Assembly (NCBI GenBank): GCA_018829465.1
Contig: JAHJTN010000005.1
Coordinates: forward strand, 62,001 to 126,000
Direction of reading: 5' to 3'
Source: Bacteroidota bacterium
Lineage (GTDB): Bacteria > Bacteroidota > Bacteroidia > Flavobacteriales > Flavobacteriaceae
DNA: 64,000 bases
Below are positions 26,646-34,347 of this stretch, one piece after another (position 1 is the first letter of the stretch; each line of letters starts with the position of its first letter). A program made the translations under genes and the position numbers. The notes under the pieces are model-generated. The model was not told where the DNA came from. It searched no databases and saw nothing but the letters and a program-made list of their open reading frames with translations.

Positions 26646-27860
26646 TTGACACGTATCAAAAGGCTTCTTTCTAAAAAATTTGGTCCGGGTTCGCTGGTCA
26701 CTGCCGCTTTTATAGGCCCGGGAACAGTCACGGTTTGTTCCATAGCCGGCGCACAATTTGGTTTTAGCCTTCTCTGGGCTTTGTTGCTATCCGTTGTAGC
26801 CACTGCTGTTTTGCAGGAAATGGCCGCTAGGTTAGGCATCATCACCCAAAACGGATTGGCAGAAAACATTCGGCTTCATATAAAAAACCCACTCGGAAGA
26901 ATCGCTTCGTTGGTATTGATTTTTTCGGCAATTATCATTGGTAATGCCGCTTACGAAGCCGGAAACCTCAATGGCGCTGCGCTGGGCATCCAAAGTATTT
27001 TTGCTTTGGACAATTTAGCATGGGTAAAAGTAAGCATGGGCGTTTTGGCATTGCTCATTGTGGGTTTTGGTGATTTTCAAAGCATCCAAAAAATAATGAT
27101 TGGCTTGGTTTTATTGATGAGTATATCATTTTTGGTCACTGCCATACTGATTAAACCTTCTTTATCTGCTATCTTCCAAGGTCTTGTTGTGCCACATTTC
27201 CCACAAGGTAGCCTGCTTACCATAGCAGCTTTGGTAGGTACTACGATTGTTCCTTACAACCTGTTTTTGCACGCCGCACTGGTTAAAGAAAAATGGCAAG
27301 ATCCCGCAGCCGTCAAAACCGTACGAACCGATACCATGGTTTCTATAGCCGTAGGTGGTCTTATTTCTATGAGTATCCTCGTGGCCGCAGCCGGAAGCGG
27401 GCTCACAGACATTCGTTCAGCCCTAGATTTGGCTGAGGGTCTTACACCTGTGTATGGCCATGGTGCGAAGTATTTCTTAGGTATCGGGCTTTTTGCGGCC
27501 GGACTCACCTCTTCGGTTACCGCGCCTATAGCCGCGGCGTACGTGGCGCGTGGTTGTATGGGCTGGACCGGAAACCTGCACGACAAAAGACTCAAAGCCG
27601 TAAGCCTGGGGGTGGTTGTTTTTGGTTTGGGTGTTGCTTCGCTCCAATTCGATCCCATCTACATCATCACTTTTGCACAAGCAGCCAATGGCCTTTTACT
27701 TCCTATCATTGCTGGGTTTCTTTGGTGGGCCGTCAACAATACCACGGCTATGGGAAACTTTAAAAATAAGATGTGGCAAAATATTTTGACCAGTATCATC
27801 ATTTTTATAACTTTAGCATTGGGATTAAGAATGTTGACTCATGTTTTCGGATGGATATAA
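26646..27860 (+). CDS. NRAMP-fold transporter without the canonical metal ligands (YcsG-like)
   Basis: A 404-residue, 11-helix protein of the NRAMP superfamily. The canonical first-helix motif DPGN is replaced by Gly24-Pro-Gly-Thr27 (FIGPGTVTV), and the sixth-helix Met-Pro-His motif by Val202-Pro-Tyr204 (TIVPYNLFLHAALV). The Asp, Asn and Met that coordinate Mn/Fe in true NRAMPs are therefore missing. The gene overlaps pxpA by 10 bases and belongs to the 5-oxoprolinase operon, as ycsG does in Bacillus subtilis. I infer that it carries something other than a transition metal, perhaps 5-oxoproline. No ATG is available before the conserved first helix; a TTG at 26646, right after the AraC stop, is the likely start. 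Confidence 0.85.
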   Translation: MTRIKRLLSKKFGPGSLVTAAFIGPGTVTVCSIAGAQFGFSLLWALLLSVVATAVLQEMAARLGIITQNGLAENIRLHIKNPLGRIASLVLIFSAIIIGNAAYEAGNLNGAALGIQSIFALDNLAWVKVSMGVLALLIVGFGDFQSIQKIMIGLVLLMSISFLVTAILIKPSLSAIFQGLVVPHFPQGSLLTIAALVGTTIVPYNLFLHAALVKEKWQDPAAVKTVRTDTMVSIAVGGLISMSILVAAAGSGLTDIRSALDLAEGLTPVYGHGAKYFLGIGLFAAGLTSSVTAPIAAAYVARGCMGWTGNLHDKRLKAVSLGVVVFGLGVASLQFDPIYIITFAQAANGLLLPIIAGFLWWAVNNTTAMGNFKNKMWQNILTSIIIFITLALGLRMLTHVFGWI

Positions 27861-28582
27861 AAAAAATACATATCAACTGTGATCTAGGTGAAGGTTTTGG
27901 CAACGAAACTGCCATTATGCCCTATATTCAAGCTTGTAATATTGCCTGTGGCGGCCACGCTGGCGATTCGGAAACCATAAAAAAAACCGTGGAACTGGCT
28001 GCTAAATTTGAGGTTGAGATTGGCGCGCATCCTGCTTATCCCGACAAAAAACACTTCGGACGGATGTCGATGAACATACCGCATGCCCAACTTATTGACA
28101 GTGTCAAAAATCAGATAAAACGCTTAAAAGACATCTTGGATGCGAAAGGCATTCGCTTACAGCACATAAAACCTCATGGCGCATTGTACAACGATTTGTC
28201 TCAAAACAGGCTATTGGCTTCTGCATTTTTAAAAGCAATATCCCATTATAAAAATGACGTTTTTTTATATGCAGCCTATGGTTCCGCTTTTTCCAAAATG
28301 GCGATGGATGCAGGTTTTCAAGTCAAAAAAGAAGCCTTTACAGACCGAAACTACTTGGATGATTACCGCCTAGTATCCAGAGAGATGCCTGATGCTGTGA
28401 TCCATGATGCCCGTCAAATAGGCTCACATTTGAAAAACATGATGGTGCATCATAAAATCCGAACCCTCTCGGGCAAAGAAATTCCGGTATTTGCAGATAC
28501 GTATTGCTTCCATTCGGACCATCCGATGGCCGCGCAAACCATACAAGATGTCGTAAAATCTCTTTCCGATGCATCCAACTGA
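27851..28582 (+). CDS. pxpA: 5-oxoprolinase subunit A (LamB/YcsF family)
   Basis: A 243-residue protein; with PxpB and PxpC it cleaves 5-oxo-L-proline (pyroglutamate, a spontaneous breakdown product of glutamine) to glutamate using ATP. Family motifs: INCDLGEGFG at the start, IACGGHAGD, VEIGAHPAYPDKKHFGR, and HIKPHGALYNDLS. The ATG at 27851 overlaps the transporter stop by 10 bases and gives the conserved MDIKKIHINCDLGEG start. Its end overlaps pxpB by 14 bases, pointing to coupled translation. Confidence 0.95.
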   Translation: MDIKKIHINCDLGEGFGNETAIMPYIQACNIACGGHAGDSETIKKTVELAAKFEVEIGAHPAYPDKKHFGRMSMNIPHAQLIDSVKNQIKRLKDILDAKGIRLQHIKPHGALYNDLSQNRLLASAFLKAISHYKNDVFLYAAYGSAFSKMAMDAGFQVKKEAFTDRNYLDDYRLVSREMPDAVIHDARQIGSHLKNMMVHHKIRTLSGKEIPVFADTYCFHSDHPMAAQTIQDVVKSLSDASN

Positions 28583-29300
28583 GAGCAACTTTTCGCTTCG
28601 TTTTTTTCCGTACTCAAACAGTGCTATTCTTATTGAATGGCCCGAAGAAATATCAGAAGCTATTTTACAAGACATACGCGCTTTCAAGTGTGAAATTGAC
28701 GAGCAACAGCCCTGCGAATCCGTAATGGCCTATCGGTCTTTGCTACTTATCTACAAAAAGAAAATCGATTTTAAAGAAACGGTCAAAACCCTCAAGAAAA
28801 TTTACCAATCTCGCGAGTTTTTAAACATCAAACCAAAACAGTGGAAGATTCCGGTGCTTTACAACAATAAAGTGGGCTGGGATTTAGAGGCTTTTTGCAC
28901 GCAAAAAAAACTCAGCCCGACCGATTTGATTCGGTTGCACACATCGGCCGTTTATCGGGTTTTTGCCATTGGTTTTCTGCCGGGTTTTATGTACCTCGGC
29001 GGTCTCGACCAAAAATTATGGACACCCAGGCACAGCAAACCTAGGGCGAAAGTTCCTAAAGGTAGTGTGGGCATTGGCGGACAGCAGACTGGTGTTTACC
29101 CGCAGGAATCGCCGGGCGGATGGCATTTAATAGGAAACGCGCCAGTGCAACTGTTTGATGCACATCGAAAAAAACCATGCCCTATTAGTGTAGGCGACAC
29201 CGTCAGGTTTTCATCCATTTCTGAAGAGGAACATGAATTGATTAACATACAGGTAAAATCGGGAATCTTTCAAATGAAAAATCTACTGGAACATGCTTAA
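28569..29300 (+). CDS. pxpB: 5-oxoprolinase subunit B (KipI family)
   Basis: A 243-residue protein of the allophanate hydrolase subunit 1/KipI family. With PxpC it forms the part of 5-oxoprolinase thought to phosphorylate the substrate. The hallmark stretch is clear: AIGFLPGFMYLGGLDQKLWTPRH near residue 135, then RAKVPKGSVGIGGQQTGVYPQESPGGWHLIG (split motifs VPKGSVGIGG and GVYPQESPGGW). The start is ATG 28569, within the end of pxpA; the end overlaps pxpC by 8 bases. Confidence 0.94.
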   Translation: MHPTESNFSLRFFPYSNSAILIEWPEEISEAILQDIRAFKCEIDEQQPCESVMAYRSLLLIYKKKIDFKETVKTLKKIYQSREFLNIKPKQWKIPVLYNNKVGWDLEAFCTQKKLSPTDLIRLHTSAVYRVFAIGFLPGFMYLGGLDQKLWTPRHSKPRAKVPKGSVGIGGQQTGVYPQESPGGWHLIGNAPVQLFDAHRKKPCPISVGDTVRFSSISEEEHELINIQVKSGIFQMKNLLEHA

Positions 29301-30138
29301 AGTCATCCATCCAGGTTTTTACACCACCATCCAAGATGCCGGTCGCTTTGGTTATCGAGACATTGGCGTGCCTGTTTCAGGATATATGGATGCGTTTGCT
29401 GCACGTTTTGCCAACGCTTTGTTGGGCAACCATCCGGATGATGCCGTGATGGAAATTTCACTCAAAGGGCCAACGCTAAAGTTTGGCATCAACACAAGGG
29501 CAGTTACTTATGGTGCGGAAGCCCAGCTAAAACTCGATGGTGAAATCAGGGCTCACTTCATTCCCTTTCCCATAAAAGCCGGTCAAACCCTAGAAATAGG
29601 CAATATTGAAAAAGGTGCGCGGCTTTATTTGGCCTTGCAAGGCGGCTTTCAAACCGAAGAAATTTTAGGCAGCCGTTCCTTTTATCCCGAAATAACCCAT
29701 TCAGCCAAACTTTATAAAAACCAGGAGTTGATGCTGAAAGAAACTAAGGTTTTGCCCTCCGGAAATGCGCATTTAAAACACGATAACAAAATACTCACTA
29801 CAAATCTATTAGCGGTTTTGAAAGGGCCCGAGTATGACTGCTTGACTGCTGAAATGCGGAAAAAAATTATAGATTTCACTTTTCATGTAGGTCACGAAAA
29901 CAACCGCATGGCGTATAAGTTGGAAGAAAAACTTTCCGAAAACAAAGTGGATATGCTGACTTCGCCCACTTTGCCGGGCACCGTACAGCTGACACCTTCG
30001 GGCGGACTCATGATTTTGATGAGAGATGCGCAAACCACAGGTGGCTATCCGCGCATTTTGCAACTCACCGAAGCTGCCATCAACATATTGGCACAGAAGA
30101 GAGAAGGAGACGGCATCCGCTTTTCGTTGCTAAACTGA
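29293..30138 (+). CDS. pxpC: 5-oxoprolinase subunit C (KipA, biotin-dependent-carboxylase-like)
   Basis: A 281-residue protein of the allophanate hydrolase subunit 2/KipA family, partner of PxpB. Landmarks: N-terminal VIHPGFYTTIQDAGRFGYRDIGVPVSG, MDAFAARFANALLGN, and C-terminal TPSGGLMILMRDAQTTGGYPRI followed by LTEAAINILAQ. It is the last gene of the operon and its stop abuts that of the minus-strand ABC permease gene with no space between, so no intrinsic terminator separates them. Confidence 0.94.
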   Translation: MLKVIHPGFYTTIQDAGRFGYRDIGVPVSGYMDAFAARFANALLGNHPDDAVMEISLKGPTLKFGINTRAVTYGAEAQLKLDGEIRAHFIPFPIKAGQTLEIGNIEKGARLYLALQGGFQTEEILGSRSFYPEITHSAKLYKNQELMLKETKVLPSGNAHLKHDNKILTTNLLAVLKGPEYDCLTAEMRKKIIDFTFHVGHENNRMAYKLEEKLSENKVDMLTSPTLPGTVQLTPSGGLMILMRDAQTTGGYPRILQLTEAAINILAQKREGDGIRFSLLN

Positions 30139-30969
30139 TTAAAGATCGCGTTTCTCCAACAAACGATAAGAAGCCCATACAAAAAAAGCCGTCCAAACCA
30201 GTACTATGGCAATTTGCCAAAGGTAGATTTGGTGGTCTTTGACCAACTCCTCGCCTACCTGATTGGCAAGTGTTTTTACCCCGGAAAGTCTCGAAAATGG
30301 TTCTTTGATGAGGTTGCTCATGGCGGTCATCGGGAAAAATTGTGAAATGGAGTCTGCCCACTTCGAATCGGATTGGGTTCGTATAAAAAGATATGCTATG
30401 CCTTCTGCAATAGACAGCAAAATCAAAAAGCCCAAGGCAAAGGCAGAACGCTTAACCCAAATGCCCAACAACAAACAGAGCGAGAAAAAGCCACACAGTT
30501 TGACAAAAAACGCCGCCAAATATTCCAAATCAGAAAAAATGATAGAAAACTCAGTGAAGTCTGAAAATATCAAACCCAAAACCAAGGACACTATAAAGAC
30601 GAAGATAGTGGATACACCTGCAAAAACAACGACTGTATAAAACTTGGAAAGGATAAACTCTTTCTTGCTGAGGCCATCTATCAAGTTCTGTTTTAGGGTT
30701 CTGTAGCTGTATTCGTTGGCCATCATTGAAACGATGACGATTGCCAAAAACAGTTTGAGCAAGGCCGCTACCCAAGTGTTGAAATGCCAGATATACGGAA
30801 AGTTAAAAATCCCCTGGTCGGCGATTCTGAAATGAATCTGTCCTATATCAAACTCTATAGACGCAATGAGAGCTATGGCTGTTAGCAAGATAAAGTAACT
30901 AATGGTAAGCAATCGGGACGCGCGATTGAGAAAAATCTTTTGAAATTCTATCTGAAGGAGTCTTTTCAT
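30139..30969 (-). CDS. ABC-2 type transporter permease
   Basis: A 276-residue membrane protein with six hydrophobic segments, of the ABC-2 exporter permease type (MKRLLQIEFQKIFLNRASRLLTISYF at the start; NEYSYRTLKQNLIDGLSKKEFILSKF is the typical coupling segment after TM2). It pairs with the ATPase encoded upstream at 31247-32167. Together they form a small exporter; substrate unknown (antibiotic or lipid-type cargo is common). Its start codon at 30969 is the end of a hairpin repeat unit, and two full units separate it from its ATPase. Confidence 0.85.
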   Translation of the reverse strand: MKRLLQIEFQKIFLNRASRLLTISYFILLTAIALIASIEFDIGQIHFRIADQGIFNFPYIWHFNTWVAALLKLFLAIVIVSMMANEYSYRTLKQNLIDGLSKKEFILSKFYTVVVFAGVSTIFVFIVSLVLGLIFSDFTEFSIIFSDLEYLAAFFVKLCGFFSLCLLLGIWVKRSAFALGFLILLSIAEGIAYLFIRTQSDSKWADSISQFFPMTAMSNLIKEPFSRLSGVKTLANQVGEELVKDHQIYLWQIAIVLVWTAFFVWASYRLLEKRDL

Positions 30970-31170
30970 CTGTTTATTTTTATTGTTTTTAAGTGGTCAG
31001 ATGGAACGCCCTAGGATAATCATACTCCTGTGTGTCAATAATTTTACATGGGCGTTTCATCTGTTTATATTATTTGTTTTTAAGTGGTCAGATGGAACGC
31101 CCTAGGATAATCATACTCCTGTGTGTCAATAATTTTACATGGGCGTTTCATCTGTTTATATTTATTGTTA
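30967..31170 (-). repeat. Start-codon hairpin modules, array B (two units)
   Basis: Two near-identical 91-bp units; the starts ATGAAA fall at 30969, 31060 and 31151 (minus strand). Hairpins span 30998-31063 and 31089-31154 with arms CAGATGAAACGCCC and GGGCGTTCCATCTG. Each unit's ATG opens a 23-codon frame beginning MKRPCK and containing DTQEYDYPRAF. The gene-proximal ATG is the start of the ABC permease. Upstream of the distal unit only the A-rich leader part of a further unit remains. Confidence 0.9.
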
Positions 31171-31246
31171 GTCATGCCTATCTGCACTCAGCACAGACGC
31201 GGAATGCCTGAAATTATAACGTTAGGTTTAACAAAATCTCAGCATT

Positions 31247-32167
31247 TTAAGTATTTGCTTGCGCTTGGTTTTCAGTATCCTGTACCAATTTTAAAAATTG
31301 TTCTTCCAGGCTGAGTCTTTTAGTTGTCAGATGAGACAGGTGAATACCTCTTTCAAAAGCCTGTTTGTTAAATAAGGCCGGCTCCATCGGTGCTGTCAGG
31401 AAAGCTTTTATGGTGTCTTCATGCTCTTCAATCTGCGAAAAAGATTCACTTTCGCTTAAAAGATTTTTCAAGGCTTGGTGTTGCGGGCTCGCCAATTCAA
31501 AATATCCATAAGAAGCCGTCATATCACGCACCGCTCCCGAATACAATTTTTTTCCTCGATGCAAAACCACTACATGAGAACACACTTTTTCCACCTCGTC
31601 GAGCAAGTGAGAAGCCAAAAGTATGGTGGTGCCGCTTTGCGCTATTTTTCGAATGATTTCACGAATCTGATGGATTCCTTGTGGGTCGAGACCGTTTGTG
31701 GGTTCGTCTAAAATGAGTATTTCCGGGTTGTTCAGCAAGGCCGATGCAATTGCCAAGCGTTGTTTCATTCCCAAAGAGAAAGTGGAAAACTTGCTGTTTT
31801 TTCGTTCAATCAGACCAACCAACTCCAACTTTTCATCGATTCTATCGAAACCGACACCTTTGATTTTACATACCAATTTTAGGTTTTGATGGGCAGTCAT
31901 GTACGGATAAAAATTGGGGTGCTCTATGATGGCTCCTACTTTTTTCAAGGCTTCGTGTGTAGATAGGTTTCCGTCAAACCAAGAAAAAGCTCCCGATGTT
32001 TTGTTGACCACCTGTAACACCATGCCCAAAGTGGTTGATTTGCCACTGCCGTTAGGCCCTAAAATGCCATAGACATTTCCTTTTTGGATACTGAAAGAGA
32101 GTTGATCAACAGCTTTAAGTCGTCCGTAAGTTTTAGTAAGTGCTTGTAGTGTAAGTATATTCTCCAA
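31247..32167 (-). CDS. ABC transporter ATP-binding protein
   Basis: A 306-residue ATPase of the ABC-2 exporter class (CcmA/BcrA-like). Walker A GPNGSGKST near residue 37, ABC signature FSLGMKQRLAIASAL near 130, Walker B EILILDEPTNGLDPQG near 150, switch His in LLASHLLDEVE. A C-terminal extension of about 90 residues follows the nucleotide-binding domain. It precedes the permease gene in the same operon; the 277-base gap between them is filled largely by array B. Confidence 0.92.
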   Translation of the reverse strand: MENILTLQALTKTYGRLKAVDQLSFSIQKGNVYGILGPNGSGKSTTLGMVLQVVNKTSGAFSWFDGNLSTHEALKKVGAIIEHPNFYPYMTAHQNLKLVCKIKGVGFDRIDEKLELVGLIERKNSKFSTFSLGMKQRLAIASALLNNPEILILDEPTNGLDPQGIHQIREIIRKIAQSGTTILLASHLLDEVEKVCSHVVVLHRGKKLYSGAVRDMTASYGYFELASPQHQALKNLLSESESFSQIEEHEDTIKAFLTAPMEPALFNKQAFERGIHLSHLTTKRLSLEEQFLKLVQDTENQAQANT

Positions 32168-32287
32168 AATTCAAATTTTAGTCTAAATTAAACGATTAAC
32201 TTGAATATTTGTTACAATTTTGTTTAAATATCCGATTCCGGTATTTGTGATAAAATTGTATCTTTAAGAAATCATAAAATAAAACCC

Positions 32288-33361
32288 ATGTCGGCGGAAG
32301 ACAAAATGCTCATTTCGAAAAAAAAACCGAGTTATCCGGTAAGTGACGACCTTCGTGCTTATCTGCGCGAGTACAACCGGGAGACCAAAATTCCTGTTTT
32401 TTATGAAGATTTGCTTCGTTTTTCCGGTTCCATAGTAGTGTATGACAAAGAAGGAGAAGACACGCTTTGGATACGTGTTTTCTATCAAGAGTTTGAGCGC
32501 AAAGAGATAGACAGCAGCCTAAAAAAGATTTATTCGTTGCTTTATTCTGACGGCACTAACAAAATTTCGGAATTCTTGAGTATCGATGCCATTGATTACT
32601 GCACTTTTGGAAATTCAAAACCCTTTCGGGTAAAAATAAGAAACATACTCAACGACAATCACGTACATTTTTACGTAAAAAAAGCAGATGCATCTCGAAT
32701 TTACGGATTGGAACTCGAGCACATACTTTCACCAAATCGCATTCATTTTTTGGTGCACGAAGACACCCTTGTAGAAGAACACATCACCGGTATTCCGGGT
32801 GACGAATTCATCAAAACACATCTTAAACATTGTGATGAACACGGCAAATCGCTTCTTGCGAAAGAATTTGTCAAATTTAACGAGCGTTGCATGATGCGAT
32901 TGCTTGGCGATATGCGTGCATACAACTACGTAGTGGTTCCTATCCATGATTTTGACCACGTGGTTTATAAATTTAGGGCTATCGATTTTGACCAACAGTG
33001 TTACGAGGGTAAATTCAGGCTCTATCGCCCTCAATTTTACAAAGAAAATGCCGCCTTGGTCAAACTGGTTTCCGAGAGGCTTCAAGACAGTTCGGTGGAG
33101 CAATACAAAAACGAAGAACGTGCATTGTTGGCCAAACGGATTCTCAGCACCAACAAGAGAATACGCACACTCATTGGCTGTATGGAAAAGGACACCATCT
33201 CTACGCCTGAAAAAATGACCCAGCTGAAAATGGAAATTTACGAATTTACCCGAGATATTAAATTTAAAAATTGCCAGTCTATGGGCGAAGTGCTCCGCGC
33301 TTCCTTAGAATTTGTGAAACGCAATTACGAGAACGTCAGTGCCAAAGATTTGGAGCGATAG
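32288..33361 (+). CDS. Conserved protein of unknown function
   Basis: A 357-residue soluble protein with no signal peptide. I do not recognise a named family. It has an alpha/beta N-terminal half and, at about residues 200-240, the pattern RLLGDMRAYNYVVVPIHDF...YKFRAIDFDQQCYEGK, whose spaced Asp residues (D in GDM, DFD) resemble the catalytic and metal sites of kinase-fold proteins, but glycine-loop and lysine motifs are not evident. The C-terminal third is helical and Lys/Glu-rich. It is divergent from the ABC ATPase and has no operon partner. Proteins of this kind seem widespread in Flavobacteriia (from memory, not searched). Confidence 0.7.
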   Translation: MSAEDKMLISKKKPSYPVSDDLRAYLREYNRETKIPVFYEDLLRFSGSIVVYDKEGEDTLWIRVFYQEFERKEIDSSLKKIYSLLYSDGTNKISEFLSIDAIDYCTFGNSKPFRVKIRNILNDNHVHFYVKKADASRIYGLELEHILSPNRIHFLVHEDTLVEEHITGIPGDEFIKTHLKHCDEHGKSLLAKEFVKFNERCMMRLLGDMRAYNYVVVPIHDFDHVVYKFRAIDFDQQCYEGKFRLYRPQFYKENAALVKLVSERLQDSSVEQYKNEERALLAKRILSTNKRIRTLIGCMEKDTISTPEKMTQLKMEIYEFTRDIKFKNCQSMGEVLRASLEFVKRNYENVSAKDLER

Positions 33362-33794
33362 GTTGATCATAAAGTTTGTTCCAGACTATGGATATTTCAA
33401 CCTAACTATAGGTGTACAAATCCGTTTTATTTACCCAGATTTGAAGCAAAGTGAAGTGTTTCAATCGACCTGAAATAAGCCGAAAAACATCAGCGCGAAA
33501 AACTTTGATTTTTTAGAAGCCGAAATGTTAAAATCACACCTGAGAAAGGCCTGGTTTTACGATTTATCAAGAATGCAACCCCAGTTCTTAAATATTGCAT
33601 TATTGCTAATCGAAATCGATATATATTTATCATTACTGATATATTTTCATGATTTTAAGCTATTTTTTGTCATATTTTTAAAATCAAAAACCCCTATTTC
33701 ATGTGTTAAAATCTTTATTACTGGTGTAACAAGAAGTAACTTTGCGCGTCATTTAAGCGTAACACAAAAACAATAACGCTAAAATATCAACATC
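33362..33794 (+). other. Intergenic region upstream of the repeat-containing secreted protein
   Basis: About 430 bases. A TAACTTTG box at 33737-33744 is the likely promoter of the next gene. An 83-codon frame at 33525-33776 is AT-rich, hydrophobic at random and runs through the promoter; I do not call it a gene. Nothing else was seen. Confidence 0.5.
33737..33744 (+). promoter_or_regulatory. -7 box TAACTTTG
   Basis: Exact TAnnTTTG match, about 50 bases before the ATG at 33795; TTTA at 33714-33717 could act as a weak -33 element. Confidence 0.55.
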
Positions 33795-34175
33795 ATGAAA
33801 AAAATAGTTATCACCTTGATTTTGTTTGCCGGTGTGCAAACTTTCTCACAAGCCGAAATCAACAACCCGAGTACAGGTAAAGACACCGTAAGCACCGGGT
33901 TGGAAACTGTTAAAGACTTGGCTTACATAGAAGACGAAGAAAGTGTAGAACTTGGATTTGACACAGCGCAGTATTTGCCAAAAGGTTTTAATCCGTATGT
34001 GTATTATCCACAAATGAGTGTCATTAAAGATATTACTTATATAGCTGTAGAAGAACAAGTAGAAATTGCCGATACATCTACCGGAATACTATCAAATTCT
34101 GAGATGAATTTTCTACGGAATTTAAAATACATCGAAAAAGAAGAAGTGTTGACGCTGCCTTCATTTTCAAAATAA
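33795..34175 (+). CDS. Small exported protein with three degenerate YIE repeats
   Basis: A 126-residue protein with a Sec signal peptide (cleavage after about residue 19, TFSQA). The mature part is acidic and holds three imperfect repeats: KDLAYIEDEESVEL, KDITYIAVEEQVEI and RNLKYIEKEEVLTL, about 57 and 48 residues apart. Between the first two stands FDTAQYLPKGFNPYVYY. Function unknown. It has its own promoter and a strong terminator, so it is a single-gene unit. Confidence 0.75.
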   Translation: MKKIVITLILFAGVQTFSQAEINNPSTGKDTVSTGLETVKDLAYIEDEESVELGFDTAQYLPKGFNPYVYYPQMSVIKDITYIAVEEQVEIADTSTGILSNSEMNFLRNLKYIEKEEVLTLPSFSK

Positions 34176-34221
34176 AGTAAAAAGGTTTTCATTTTTAGTT
34201 ATTTGGTTTAGATAGGTTGAT

Positions 34222-34257
34222 TAAGCCCCGGTGACATTCACTCGGGGCTTAGTTTTT
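34222..34257 (+). terminator. Intrinsic terminator of the small exported protein gene
   Basis: Perfect 9-bp stem TAAGCCCCG / CGGGGCTTA with a 12-base loop, followed by GTTTTTG. The orientation fits the plus-strand gene. Confidence 0.8.
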
Positions 34258-34347
34258 GAACAAACATCTTACAATTCGCCAAAAGGTTTTGACCTTGCAG
34301 AACCTGACAAATACACATTTGCTACTCCTTTAAGAATCACCAGAAAA

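Noticed and set aside
26646-26730. Start of the NRAMP-like gene further inside
   Set aside because: The next ATG would remove the first transmembrane helix, which is well conserved, so the TTG start is preferred.
33525-33776. 83-codon frame before the small exported protein gene
   Set aside because: AT-rich chance frame that crosses the promoter box; no domain or signal peptide pattern.
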